From positions 52,218 to 116,217 of the forward strand of contig VGZA01000009.1 of NCBI GenBank assembly GCA_016872775.1: a stretch of 64,000 nt of DNA, given 5' to 3'. Within the stretch, counting starts at the first letter, position 1; every line of letters begins with the position of its first letter. Made by a program: the position numbers and the translations under genes. This DNA comes from Planctomycetota bacterium. Lineage in GTDB: Bacteria; Planctomycetota; Planctomycetia; Pirellulales; Pirellulaceae. This document shows, in pieces, positions 20,200 through 29,338 of the stretch. The notes below the pieces were generated by a model. That model had not been told where the DNA came from, did no database searches, and saw nothing but the letters and a program-made list of their open reading frames with translations.

Positions 20200-20512
20200 G
20201 AAAACTTGCTCCAAAACGCGATTCGCCGTCGTTCAAGTCTATTGGATTCATCGGACTCAGGAAGACTATCTTGGGAACAACTAACAGATTTGTAAGCTGC
20301 TTGGCCGTAATAAGTTGTCAGGACTTCCGCACTTCGGCGATTCCGTACTTCCGCAACGGCGCCACGGGAACCGTCTTAAGGAATCGTAATCGATTTCCCA
20401 ATGGTCTCCCTGGCAACACGGTCGTATAAGTAACTGATCAATTGCAATTCGGACCGCCTGTCGCGGCAGGTGGCGTTTTTTCCAGCGTTACCCCCGAGCA
20501 TACGGCCCGCCT
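20200..20512. promoter_or_regulatory. Divergent regulatory region between two-component system and carbon-uptake operon
   Basis: About 310 bases without a gene. It must carry promoters for both directions. The repeats acttccgcac and acttccgcaa lie about 20 bases apart near 20324-20356 and could be a tandem operator for an OmpR-type regulator. A hairpin with T tract follows near the sulP start (listed separately). The boxes are not clear enough to name. Confidence 0.4.
20454..20481 (+). terminator. Leader hairpin with T6 tract ahead of SulP gene (possible attenuator)
   Basis: The stem is ccgcctg (20454-20460) with caggtgg (20467-20473), including one G-T pair. The loop is tcgcgg, then cg and six T at 20476-20481. 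It has the form of an intrinsic terminator but lies about 30 bases before the SulP start codon on the same strand, so it may act as an attenuator or end a short leader RNA. Confidence 0.4.
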
Positions 20513-22567
20513 ATGTCGCCCCCCAAAGCTGGAGCTCCGGCAATCGGCAAAGGGGTCTTGGCAAATCTGCGCTACGATCTACCGGCCGGATTCCTGGTCT
20601 TCCTGATCGCTTTGCCACTCTGTCTCGGTATCGCAACAGCCAGTGAATGGCCGCCGATGTCCGGGATTTTGGCGGCGATTCTCGGTGGAATTCTGGTGCC
20701 GTTGTTCAGCAATTCCGAGTTGACGATCAAGGGGCCCGCCGCCGGGCTTATCGTAATGGCGCTCGGTTGCATCAGCGAATTCCGCGAACTGGCCGTTCAG
20801 TTCGGATACGATGGCGTGGCGGGAAGCGGCGGCGGCGATGATCCCGCGCTGGGCGGCTATCGATTGGCATTAGGAGTCTGCTTCGCATCGGGCGTCGTGC
20901 AGATTCTACTCGGCCTGTTTCGCGCCGGTGCACTCGTCGAATTGTTCCCGCTCGCCGCAGTCCACGGAATGCTGGCCGCGATCGGAATCATTATTTTCTC
21001 CAAGCAGTCCCACCTGCTGCTGGGAGTGACCCCCGAGGCCAAGGAGCCGCTGCCCCTGCTGCGGGAACTCCCTCATAGTTTCATGCATCTGAATCCGGCG
21101 ATCATGATTATCGGATTCGTGAGCCTGCTGATCCTGTTCGGACTGCCGCTGATCAAGATCCCCGCGATGCGCAAGCTCCCTGCGCCAATGCTGGTGTTAC
21201 TGATCACGATCCCGATGGGGCTGGTGATGGGACTGCCGACCGCCGGAACGTCGTATCGCTATTTCGATCACGTCATCGAGGTCGGCCCGCAGTTTCTGGT
21301 GAACCTCCCGGGAACGCTGCTGCAATCGATCACGTTTCCCGATTTTCGCGGATTGGCGACAGCGACCGGAATCCAGTACGTGATCATGTTCGCGCTGATC
21401 GGGTCGCTGGAATCACTGCTGGCCGCCAAGGCGATCGACCTGCTCGACCCCTGGCGCCGGAAGACAAATTTCAATCGCGATCTGCTGGCGATCGGCATGG
21501 CGAACACCGCCGTTGCCTGCATTGGCGGTCTGCCGATGATCGCCGAGATCGTCCGCAGTTCCGCGAATATCAATAACGGCGCGAGAACTCGGGTCGCGAA
21601 CATGATCCACGGGCTCTGCCTGCTGCTCTTTGTGGCCTTTGCCGCAGCCGTGATCAAATTGATCCCCACGGCGGCACTGGCCGCGATGCTGGTCTACACG
21701 GGATTCCGGCTGGCGTCACCGAAGGAGTTCATCGGCACGTACCGGATCGGTCGCGAGCAGCTGGCGATTTTTATGACCACGATCATCGTAACGCTGGCCA
21801 CGGATCTACTGATCGGAATCGGAGCCGGGATCGCCCTGAAAATTGTCGTCCATTACTTCAATGGCGTTTCCTGGGGTGACTTCCTTCGCATCCACTACGA
21901 CGCCACCGAGCTCCCGGACGGAACGCACATCATCCGACTCCGCAATGCGGTTGTGTTCAGCAACTGGCTGAAGTTACGGGCCTTGCTGGAGCAATACGGA
22001 TTGAATCCGCGAAAAGACCTGGAGCTTGATCTGTACGAAACGAGTTATGTCGACCACAGCGTGGTCGAGCGGTTGCATCTGGCCGAGCATGACTTCGAGG
22101 ACAAAGGCCTGCACTTGCGGCTGGTTGGACTGGAAGGCCATCAACGACTGTCGAGTCACCCGTTGTCCGCCATCAAGCGCGGCCTGCAGCCGGTGAGCCG
22201 GCTGACGATTTACGCGGCCGGTCAAGCAGAAGCGTTGATCATTGGCAAGCTGGCGGAATTGGGTGTTTCCGGCTACACGTCGATCCCGGTGATGGGTACC
22301 GGTCGAACTCAGATTCTCACCGATCCGTTCCATGGCAAGTCCTGCACGCGGATCGAAGTTCTAACGACCTCCGAATTATCGTCAAACATTCTCGACTTCC
22401 TGTATCGTCAAGTCATGCCCATCTATCCCGTCACTGCCTGTGAAGAAAAGGTGATGGTCCTTCGGGCGGATGACTTCGACAAGTGCGACTATGCAGAAGC
22501 GTCCGATGCAACGAAGTCGGGCAACGGGCAGTTGCACGAAGCAAGTTTCGCTTCCCAATCGACATGA
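20513..22567 (+). CDS. SulP-family permease with STAS domain and fused C-terminal PII-like domain
   Basis: 684 residues. The membrane part (about 20-435) is SulP/SLC26-like: DLPAGFLVFLIALPLCLGIA, then IKGPAAGLIVMALG, then VNTAVACIGGLPMIAEIVRSSANINNGARTR in variant form. A STAS-like domain follows (about 455-555, LDLYETSYVDHSVVERLHL). Residues about 560-660 match the SbtB/CPII group of PII-like proteins: LTIYAAGQAEALIIGKLAEL, GVSGYTSIPVMGTGRT, a strand TRIEVLTT, and a closing EEKVMVLRADDF. It begins the operon with DabA and two DabB-like genes, so bicarbonate rather than sulfate is the likely anion. The PII tail probably senses nucleotide or bicarbonate and gates transport. No ribosome site is evident before the ATG. 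Confidence 0.85.
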   Translation: MSPPKAGAPAIGKGVLANLRYDLPAGFLVFLIALPLCLGIATASEWPPMSGILAAILGGILVPLFSNSELTIKGPAAGLIVMALGCISEFRELAVQFGYDGVAGSGGGDDPALGGYRLALGVCFASGVVQILLGLFRAGALVELFPLAAVHGMLAAIGIIIFSKQSHLLLGVTPEAKEPLPLLRELPHSFMHLNPAIMIIGFVSLLILFGLPLIKIPAMRKLPAPMLVLLITIPMGLVMGLPTAGTSYRYFDHVIEVGPQFLVNLPGTLLQSITFPDFRGLATATGIQYVIMFALIGSLESLLAAKAIDLLDPWRRKTNFNRDLLAIGMANTAVACIGGLPMIAEIVRSSANINNGARTRVANMIHGLCLLLFVAFAAAVIKLIPTAALAAMLVYTGFRLASPKEFIGTYRIGREQLAIFMTTIIVTLATDLLIGIGAGIALKIVVHYFNGVSWGDFLRIHYDATELPDGTHIIRLRNAVVFSNWLKLRALLEQYGLNPRKDLELDLYETSYVDHSVVERLHLAEHDFEDKGLHLRLVGLEGHQRLSSHPLSAIKRGLQPVSRLTIYAAGQAEALIIGKLAELGVSGYTSIPVMGTGRTQILTDPFHGKSCTRIEVLTTSELSSNILDFLYRQVMPIYPVTACEEKVMVLRADDFDKCDYAEASDATKSGNGQLHEASFASQST

Positions 22568-22626
22568 CAGCAAGCACGTTCGTTTTGTGGAAGTTCGGTG
22601 AACCAGCCCCAGCCCCGTGAAGCAAA

Positions 22627-25600
22627 ATGATGGAATCACAGGCCGCAGTCCGGGATCTGAAATCGCATGACGACGCCCGGAGTGATCCGAGGGAATCCTC
22701 GGGGCCCTCGGCGGTGCTCGAGCGTTTGCGACGGACAATCGATCACGTCGCGCATCTGCTTCCCGCCCAGGGGCCGATTTCGGTTTTCATCCACCATAAC
22801 ACGCTGCATGCTTTCGAGGATCTACACTTCGATGAAGCACTGCAGCGCGGCGCGCAGCTTTTCGGCAATGAACCGTATTTGCCCGAATCGGAGTTTCGTG
22901 AGGCGCTGATGCAGGGCCGGATCCGTTCGACGGAACTCGAACAGGTGCTGCGCGAAGACTTGGGAGAACAAGCCGACGCCGTCGTTGCCGGCCTCGCGCA
23001 GCGGTTTCAACTGCGATTCGCGATGCTGCAATATCCGGTCTGGTCGGGGTCCAGCGACGAGATGCGCTGGCTGATCGAGGAAACCGACTCGCTGCGTCGA
23101 CTCCGTCCGGAGGCTTCGGCCGCCAATCGGTTGCGGATCACCGGCGAAACTCGCCGCTGGGTCATGCGGGATCTGCGCGGTTGCGGAACAGACAACGACG
23201 ACGAGCCGTCTTCCGTCGATATACCAGACTGGTTGCGGGACCTGATGCGACGCCACGCGGAGGCGTCGTTCGAGTCCTGGTCGGACGAGAAATGGGACGA
23301 ACTGACGCTGGAACTACTCTGGAATATCTGCTGCGACGGACTGCACTTCGCCCCGGCGCCGATGGCACCCACACCGCCGATGCGGCACCGCGACCTCTTA
23401 CTCGCGGTCACGGACGCCGATTCTGATCTGCTGGTCAACGAATTCATGGTTCGCTACTGCGCCGCGTTCCTCGACCAGGGATTCGCCCAGTTTCCGCTGC
23501 CGGAGCGTGAACGGGGGTTCTTTCAGGCGTTCGTGCGCCTGTTCGGCGACGCCATCGGACCACCGCAACGCTGGCTGAATGGCCTGTCGTCGGAACTGCG
23601 CCGGATCGAGAAGGAGTCGCTTTCCTCACTGGAACTGATCCAGGAGTCGCTGGCGGATCTGGGCGTGGAGGAGAGCGAGTGGGACGCGTTTCTCACGGCG
23701 ACAGTCCTTTCGCTTCGTGGCTGGGGTGGCATGTACCGGCAGGTCGAACAGCGGGCCGACCGCGTCGCCAAGCCGATCCCGGCCGGGAGCCTCGTCGATC
23801 TGGTCGCGGTGCGACTGCTGCTCGATCGCTGGGCACTGCGCCACATCGCATACAGTCAACTCGGCCACCGCGGCCCGCTGTCGGGGCTGCGGAGCCGACT
23901 GCGCGCGTCGTATCCACAGCCGGAAACTTTCGATACGAACCGCCGCGCATTTCAGATCTTCATGCTGGCTCAGGTGCTCGGCTGGACTCCCCCCGAGCTG
24001 TTCGCGCTGGATCGAGAGGCCTGGAACGAGCTGATCCAGGAAGTCGAACAGTTCTGCGATCGGGAACGACGACGGATTTTTCATCTGGCATTTGAATTGC
24101 GTTTTCGCGTGCGGACGCTCGATGCCATTGCGCTGCATGCCGACAGGAACGCCGAAGCGTCGGCGGTTCCGCGGTTTCAGACCATTTCCTGCATTGACGA
24201 ACGCGAGGAGTCGTTTCGCCGGCATCTGGAGGAGATCGCTCCGGAGGTGGAGACCTTTGGTGCCGCCGGGTTCTTCGGCGTACCGATGTACTATCGGGGC
24301 GCAACCGATGCGCATTTCGTACCGCTCTGTCCGATCGTGATTCCACCGAAACATTGGGTGACGGAACAGGTCGACGATTCGCTGGAGCAGCTCCATCAGC
24401 AGCGCTCCAAAACGCGTCAGAAGCTGGGAAAGGCCGCCCATCATGTCCACGTGGGCAGCCGCAACTTCGCGCGGGGGGCAATGGTCGCCGGATTTTTCGG
24501 TGTCTTCGCCTCGGTTCCACTTGTGGCTCGAATCCTGTTCCCAAGACTGTCCGGCCGGATCCGCAGCTGGTTCGGGCGGTACTTGCAATCGCCACCGGTG
24601 ACGCGATTGAAGCTGGAACGATCCTGTCCCGAGCCGGGTACGGAAAACGGCGCGCTGGGGTATACGGTCGAGGAAATGACAGCGATGTTGGAACGACTTC
24701 TGCGCGACATCGGACTTGTGCGCCGCTTCGCTCGATTCGTATTCATCATCGGCCACGGATCGACGAGTCTGAACAATCCGCACGAGTCAGCACACGATTG
24801 CGGAGCTTGCGGCGGAGCTCGCGGTGGGCCAAACGCACGCGCCTTCGCCCAGATGGCCAACGACTCGCGAATCCGCCGGGAACTTGTCAGTCGCGGTCTG
24901 ACGATTCCGGACGAGACGGTCTTCGTCGGCGGCTATCACAATACCTGCGACGACGCCCTGAGCTTTTTCGATGTCGACCGCGTTCCGGAATCGCATCAAG
25001 CTGAGTTCATTCGCGCACGGGACGCGCTCAACAAGGCGCGTGAATGGAACGCTCACGAGCGCTGCCGGCGGTTCGAGACGGCACCCCTGTCACTGACTAG
25101 CGAGGCGGCCCTGCGGCACGTCGAAGGCCGTGCCGAGGATCTGGCGCAGGTTCGTCCGGAATACGGTCATGCCACCAACGCCGTGTGCATCGTGGGGCGC
25201 CGGCAGCGCACGCGTGACCTGTTCCTCGACCGCCGCTCGTTCCTCGTGTCCTACGACCCGACGCAAGATGACGCCGATGGCGCGATCTTGGCACGCATTC
25301 TGGGCGCGGTCGTCCCCGTCTGCTCGGGGATCAACCTGGAGTATTACTTCTCGCGCGTCGATGCGTCGGGCTGGGGTTGCGGCACCAAATTGCCTCATAA
25401 TATCACTTCGCTGCTGGGTGTGATGGACGGCGCCGCCAGCGACTTGCGCACGGGCCTGCCGCTGCAGATGGTCGAGATCCACGATCCGGTGCGCTTGATC
25501 TATGTGCTTGAAGCCGAGGTCGACGCGGTGCGCCGGATCCTCGACAAGAACCCGGCGATTGGACGCATTTTCCTCAACGAATGGTCGCAACTGGCCGTGC

Positions 25601-25794
25601 TCGATCCTCGATCGGACCGCATCGAGGTGTTGCGGCAAGGCCGATTTGAAGTCTATCGACCGACGGCCCGGGAATTGCCTCGCCGCGCTTCGTCGCTCGA
25701 TTGGTACCGCGGCTGGCGCGATCACCTCGAATTCGCCGAGATCGGCAACGGCCGGCATTCGGACGGCCGGCGTCCTGCGGACGACAGAAAGTAA
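22627..25794 (+). CDS. dabA: DabA-type inorganic carbon uptake subunit (DUF2309, Zn carbonic-anhydrase-like)
   Basis: 1055 residues, about the size of long DabA members. The four residues equivalent to the Halothiobacillus zinc site are present with the right spacing: C522 and D524 (SCIDERE), H710 (IGHGST) and C725 (HDCGACGG). The H-to-C distance of 15 is the same as in the founding member. R526 follows as expected. The subunit hydrates CO2 to bicarbonate on the cytosolic side, using an ion gradient delivered by its membrane partner DabB. Here two NuoL-like genes follow, the first starting 14 bases after this stop. The call rests on established family features plus visible ligands. Confidence 0.93.
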   Translation: MMESQAAVRDLKSHDDARSDPRESSGPSAVLERLRRTIDHVAHLLPAQGPISVFIHHNTLHAFEDLHFDEALQRGAQLFGNEPYLPESEFREALMQGRIRSTELEQVLREDLGEQADAVVAGLAQRFQLRFAMLQYPVWSGSSDEMRWLIEETDSLRRLRPEASAANRLRITGETRRWVMRDLRGCGTDNDDEPSSVDIPDWLRDLMRRHAEASFESWSDEKWDELTLELLWNICCDGLHFAPAPMAPTPPMRHRDLLLAVTDADSDLLVNEFMVRYCAAFLDQGFAQFPLPERERGFFQAFVRLFGDAIGPPQRWLNGLSSELRRIEKESLSSLELIQESLADLGVEESEWDAFLTATVLSLRGWGGMYRQVEQRADRVAKPIPAGSLVDLVAVRLLLDRWALRHIAYSQLGHRGPLSGLRSRLRASYPQPETFDTNRRAFQIFMLAQVLGWTPPELFALDREAWNELIQEVEQFCDRERRRIFHLAFELRFRVRTLDAIALHADRNAEASAVPRFQTISCIDEREESFRRHLEEIAPEVETFGAAGFFGVPMYYRGATDAHFVPLCPIVIPPKHWVTEQVDDSLEQLHQQRSKTRQKLGKAAHHVHVGSRNFARGAMVAGFFGVFASVPLVARILFPRLSGRIRSWFGRYLQSPPVTRLKLERSCPEPGTENGALGYTVEEMTAMLERLLRDIGLVRRFARFVFIIGHGSTSLNNPHESAHDCGACGGARGGPNARAFAQMANDSRIRRELVSRGLTIPDETVFVGGYHNTCDDALSFFDVDRVPESHQAEFIRARDALNKAREWNAHERCRRFETAPLSLTSEAALRHVEGRAEDLAQVRPEYGHATNAVCIVGRRQRTRDLFLDRRSFLVSYDPTQDDADGAILARILGAVVPVCSGINLEYYFSRVDASGWGCGTKLPHNITSLLGVMDGAASDLRTGLPLQMVEIHDPVRLIYVLEAEVDAVRRILDKNPAIGRIFLNEWSQLAVLDPRSDRIEVLRQGRFEVYRPTARELPRRASSLDWYRGWRDHLEFAEIGNGRHSDGRRPADDRK

Positions 25795-25808
25795 TAGGGA
25801 AGAACCCC

Positions 25809-27200
25809 GTGACATTCGACGCGTTGATCTACATTCTCGGCCTCCTCGTCGCAGCCGCCCCGGCACTGCTGGTGGTGGTGCTCGGGACCGCCTCCTTGCT
25901 CCGGATCCGGATGAGCGAGACCTTGGTGAACCGGGCCGGTCAGTCGGTGGTGATCGTCGGTCTGCTGGCGGCGATCGCCGTCTTTGTCGGCATGTTGGTC
26001 TCGGGATCGCGTAACGTCCCGGTTTCGCTGGGGCACTGGGTATCGATTCCCGAGTATCACTTTACCTTCAAACTGGTCTTCGACCGGCTGTCGATTCCTT
26101 TCGTCATTCTCTCCTATGTGCTGGTGGGGACGATCGGAGCGTTTGCCTCGAGCTACATGCACCGCGAGCCGGGATATACCCGGTTCTTCATGCTGTACGC
26201 GCTGTTTCTGCTGGGCATCGTCACAACGACGCTGGCGGGCACGGTGGAGACGCTGTTCGCGGGCTGGGAACTGGTGGGGTTGTCATCGGCGCTGCTGGTC
26301 GCGTATTACCACGAACGGCCGGCTCCGGTACGGAACGGGCTGCGTGTCTGGGCGATCTATCGAGTGTCGGACGCGGCGCTGTTGCTGGCGGCGATCGTGC
26401 TGCATCATCTGCGCGGCGAGGGTGACTTCAGCGGTTTGATCCTCTCCGGCTCCTGGCCGTACGGAGAAGCGGCCGTCTCCGGTAGTTCGGCGTTCCTGGT
26501 CGGTATCCTGCTGGTGATCGCCGCCGCCGGCAAGTCGGCATTGATCCCGTTTTCCGGCTGGTTACCCCGCGCCATGGAAGGCCCGACGCCCTCCAGTGCG
26601 ATTTTCTATGGCGCCCTTTCGGTCCACTTGGGCGCTTTTCTCCTGATGCGCGTCAGCCCCCTGCTCGAAGCATCCCTGCCGCTGCAGGTGATTGTCGTCA
26701 TCCTGGGGATCTCAACAGCCTGCTTCGCTTCGCTGGCGGGGCGTGTGCAAACCGATATCAAATCAGCCCTCTCGTTCGCCTCGCTGGCACAAGTCGGAAT
26801 TATCGTGGCGGAGGTCGGTATCGGATTGCGCTATGTCGCCCTGGTCCATCTGCTGGGCCACGCTTGCCTGCGGACATTGCAGTTCATTCGCGCTCCGAAC
26901 CTGCTCAGGGACTACCACAGCCTGGAAAACGCGCTGGGAAACCGGCTGGCAACCGACACGCCGCTCGCCGGCGCGCGGGAAACGAGTGGGGTACGGCGGT
27001 GGCTGTTTCGATTGGGAATGGAGCGCGGCTACTTCGACGTATTCTTGTCCGACTATATTTGCGACCCTTTCTTGAGATTTTTCCGCGGCTGCGATCGCCT
27101 GGAGCAGGCCTGGCTGCGGCTCCTGACCGGTAACGCTCGTGGCGGCGGCGCCGCGCAACCGGCCGTGCCAACCGCCGATCGGCGAACGCAGCGAGGTTAA
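25809..27200 (+). CDS. dabB: DabB-like membrane subunit 1 (NuoL/Mrp-antiporter family)
   Basis: 463 residues from the GTG at 25809 with GGGA about 8 bases upstream; the frame upstream lies inside dabA. About 13 hydrophobic helices are visible. Proton-path residues of complex I antiporter subunits are kept: E154 (FAGWELVGLSS) and K242 (AAGKSALIPFSGWLPRAMEG), followed by GPTPSSAIFYGA. In DAB systems this protein moves cations down their gradient to drive DabA. A short Arg-rich cytosolic tail follows residue 400. It is flanked by dabA and a second, more diverged homologue. Confidence 0.88.
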   Translation: MTFDALIYILGLLVAAAPALLVVVLGTASLLRIRMSETLVNRAGQSVVIVGLLAAIAVFVGMLVSGSRNVPVSLGHWVSIPEYHFTFKLVFDRLSIPFVILSYVLVGTIGAFASSYMHREPGYTRFFMLYALFLLGIVTTTLAGTVETLFAGWELVGLSSALLVAYYHERPAPVRNGLRVWAIYRVSDAALLLAAIVLHHLRGEGDFSGLILSGSWPYGEAAVSGSSAFLVGILLVIAAAGKSALIPFSGWLPRAMEGPTPSSAIFYGALSVHLGAFLLMRVSPLLEASLPLQVIVVILGISTACFASLAGRVQTDIKSALSFASLAQVGIIVAEVGIGLRYVALVHLLGHACLRTLQFIRAPNLLRDYHSLENALGNRLATDTPLAGARETSGVRRWLFRLGMERGYFDVFLSDYICDPFLRFFRGCDRLEQAWLRLLTGNARGGGAAQPAVPTADRRTQRG

Positions 27201-27204
27201 TCCC

Positions 27205-28620
27205 ATGCATCCGATTCCCTGGCTGGAAGTCACGTTGTTCCTGCCGTTGTTCAGCGCCCTGTTCGTCGCCGGGCAGGTCACCACGCATCGCCGGACGATC
27301 GCCTGTCAGATCGTGACCGGCCTGACATTTGTACTGGCGACGATCTGCTGGTTCGAGTTCTATCGTGGCAGCCCGTTACTGGAGGTGGAGTGGCCGGCGG
27401 GCTGGGCGGAAATCATGTCGCGTTCGCCGTTCCGGATTGACGAGTTAGCGGCGCCACTCGTGCCCGCCGTGGCGTTGTTTCAATTCATGACGGCGCTGGC
27501 CACCACGCGCACAAAAATCGCCCGGTTTCCGTTCGCCAGCATCCTGATCTCGGAATCGATCTGTTTAATGACCTTTGCGTCGCGCGATTGGTCGCTGCTC
27601 ACCGGGTTGCTGATCTCCGCGACGATCCCGCCGGCGCTCGACCTGTTGCAGCGCGGAAAACCAGCCCGGATCTATCTGGTTTACCAGGCGGCTTACGTCG
27701 TGTTATTGATCGCCGCGTGGATCGTCCATGAGTTCTACCCGTTGGCATCGCCGTTCGCCTGGTCGATTCCGCTCCTGATCGCGATTATGATCCGGTCGGG
27801 ACTGCTGCCTTTCCATAGCTGGTTGACCGACCTGTTTGAGGAGGCGTCGATGGGCATGGCGTTGACGTCGGTCGTACCGGTGACCGGCGCGATGGCGGCC
27901 GTACGACTCCTGCTTCCCTCCGCGCCCGATTCGGTTCTGACCTGGCTGGCGGGATTCGCCCTGGCAACGGCGATCTACACCGCCGGGATGGCTCTGGTCC
28001 AACGCGAAGTACGACGGTTCTTCACCTACCTGTTCCTCAGCCATTCCTCGTTGATTCTGGCCGGGATCGATCTGCACACTCCGCTGAGCATGACCGGGTC
28101 GTTCTGCGTCTGGTTTTCGGTGATCTTCTCGCTGGGTGGCTTGGGCCTGACGATCCGATCGCTCGAGGCGCGCTATGGCCGGCAATCGTTGGTCGGTTTC
28201 CATGGCCTCTACGAAAACTCGCCGATCCTGGCTGCGTTTTTCGTGTTGACGGGGCTGGCGAGTGTTGGCTTTCCGGGAACCGTCGGTTTCGTGTCGGGCG
28301 AACTGCTGGTCGACGGAGCCTTGGAAGCGGGTCGCCCGATCGCGTTCCTGGTCGTGGCGGCAGCGGCAATCAACGGAATCGCGATCATTCGGGCTTACTT
28401 GATTCTGTTCACCGGTGCGCGCCATCAATCCCTTTTGCCGCTGCGGGTGAAGGGGCGGGAACGGGTGGCGGTGTTGACACTCTCCGCGCTGATCATGGGC
28501 GGCGGTCTGTTCCCGCAACCAGGCGTGTTGTCACGCTTTCGTGCCGCGGAACAGATCCTGGGCGAGCGAGGGCACAGGCCGTTGGAAAACCTGGCAATCG
28601 CTTCCGACGAACGCAAATAA
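27205..28620 (+). CDS. DabB-like membrane subunit 2 (diverged NuoL/NuoN family)
   Basis: 471 residues from the ATG at 27205, with GAGG 8 bases upstream and only 4 bases after the previous stop. About 13-14 helices. The TM7-like segment reads IMIRSGLLPFHSWLTDLFEEASMGMALTS, so the lysine of the canonical GKSA motif is replaced by R-S. The TM5 glutamate motif is not evident. A lysine-poor, inactive or differently coupled antiporter half is possible. Operon position argues that it is part of the same DabA complex. Other readings are an Mrp-type MnhD or NuoN relative, but no other Mrp or complex I genes are nearby. Confidence 0.8.
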   Translation: MHPIPWLEVTLFLPLFSALFVAGQVTTHRRTIACQIVTGLTFVLATICWFEFYRGSPLLEVEWPAGWAEIMSRSPFRIDELAAPLVPAVALFQFMTALATTRTKIARFPFASILISESICLMTFASRDWSLLTGLLISATIPPALDLLQRGKPARIYLVYQAAYVVLLIAAWIVHEFYPLASPFAWSIPLLIAIMIRSGLLPFHSWLTDLFEEASMGMALTSVVPVTGAMAAVRLLLPSAPDSVLTWLAGFALATAIYTAGMALVQREVRRFFTYLFLSHSSLILAGIDLHTPLSMTGSFCVWFSVIFSLGGLGLTIRSLEARYGRQSLVGFHGLYENSPILAAFFVLTGLASVGFPGTVGFVSGELLVDGALEAGRPIAFLVVAAAAINGIAIIRAYLILFTGARHQSLLPLRVKGRERVAVLTLSALIMGGGLFPQPGVLSRFRAAEQILGERGHRPLENLAIASDERK

Positions 28621-28688
28621 GCAACCAAAGAAACGGCGAATAGAGACCCGGGATCGCTCGTTGTCCTCCGTGGTCGATCGCCTCCCAG

Positions 28689-29243
28689 TTACCTCACCGT
28701 GAATTCGCTAACCTCCCACGACACTTCCGGATTGGTACCCATCCCGGCATGTTCGAGCCGCAGGTAGCGGCGCGGGAAACCGAATTGGGCGTCCAGTTGC
28801 GCGAACAGGCTCAAGCCGGGGACCGCTCGATCGGCGATTCCGCGGCGAGCTCGCTCCTGCTGCTCGAGATCGATTTCGATCGTCTCAAACATTCCAGGCA
28901 CACTCCAGGTACCCAACGTGCGCGGCTGTTTCAGGGGTTGACCATTGCGCAAGGCGCGCGCGATTTCACCTTGTCGGACTTCCACCCGGTAGCTTGCACC
29001 CTGGCGACCCGCGACCTGGACCTCGATGTCGTAACTTTGGGGCCCTGACTGTTTCCATAGCAGCCAGCCTTGCTCCAGGCGTCGGCTGTCAAGCGGGGGC
29101 ATGCCGTGCGAGCGAATCTTGAGAATCGTCGCCCCGGCCACCACTCCCAGGGTTACGAGGGCGGCGATCGCCGCCACGCACCCCCAGCGCCGAGGGCCGG
29201 CCGGGGCGGGTCGGGACGGCGAATTGAGGCTGGAATTCGGCAT
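28689..29243 (-). CDS. DUF6174-like membrane-anchored protein
   Basis: 184 residues from the ATG at 29243 (GAGG 8 bases upstream). An N-terminal basic/proline segment precedes one membrane helix (about 22-42, VAAIAALVTLGVVAGATIL). The exported domain has WLLWKQSGPQSYDIEVQV and YRVEVRQGEIARALRNGQP, resembling DUF6174, which is typically periplasmic or lipid-anchored. The function is unknown. It is convergent with the DAB operon and divergent from pyk. Confidence 0.6.
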   Translation of the reverse strand: MPNSSLNSPSRPAPAGPRRWGCVAAIAALVTLGVVAGATILKIRSHGMPPLDSRRLEQGWLLWKQSGPQSYDIEVQVAGRQGASYRVEVRQGEIARALRNGQPLKQPRTLGTWSVPGMFETIEIDLEQQERARRGIADRAVPGLSLFAQLDAQFGFPRRYLRLEHAGMGTNPEVSWEVSEFTVR

Positions 29244-29338
29244 GGGGAGAACCTCGGGCGACGCGTGGTCTTTGCGATCCCGGCATCCTGAGGTAACGTT
29301 GCGGTTTGGGTCCATGAACAACGCGGGGTGCCGACATC

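Noticed and set aside
20513..22567. Sulfate permease
   Set aside because: SulP alone would allow it, but the operon with dabA and the PII-like tail favour bicarbonate.
25809..28620. Complex I (nuo) or Mrp antiporter operon
   Set aside because: No other nuo or mrp genes are present and the neighbour is DabA with intact zinc ligands, so a DAB carbon system fits better.
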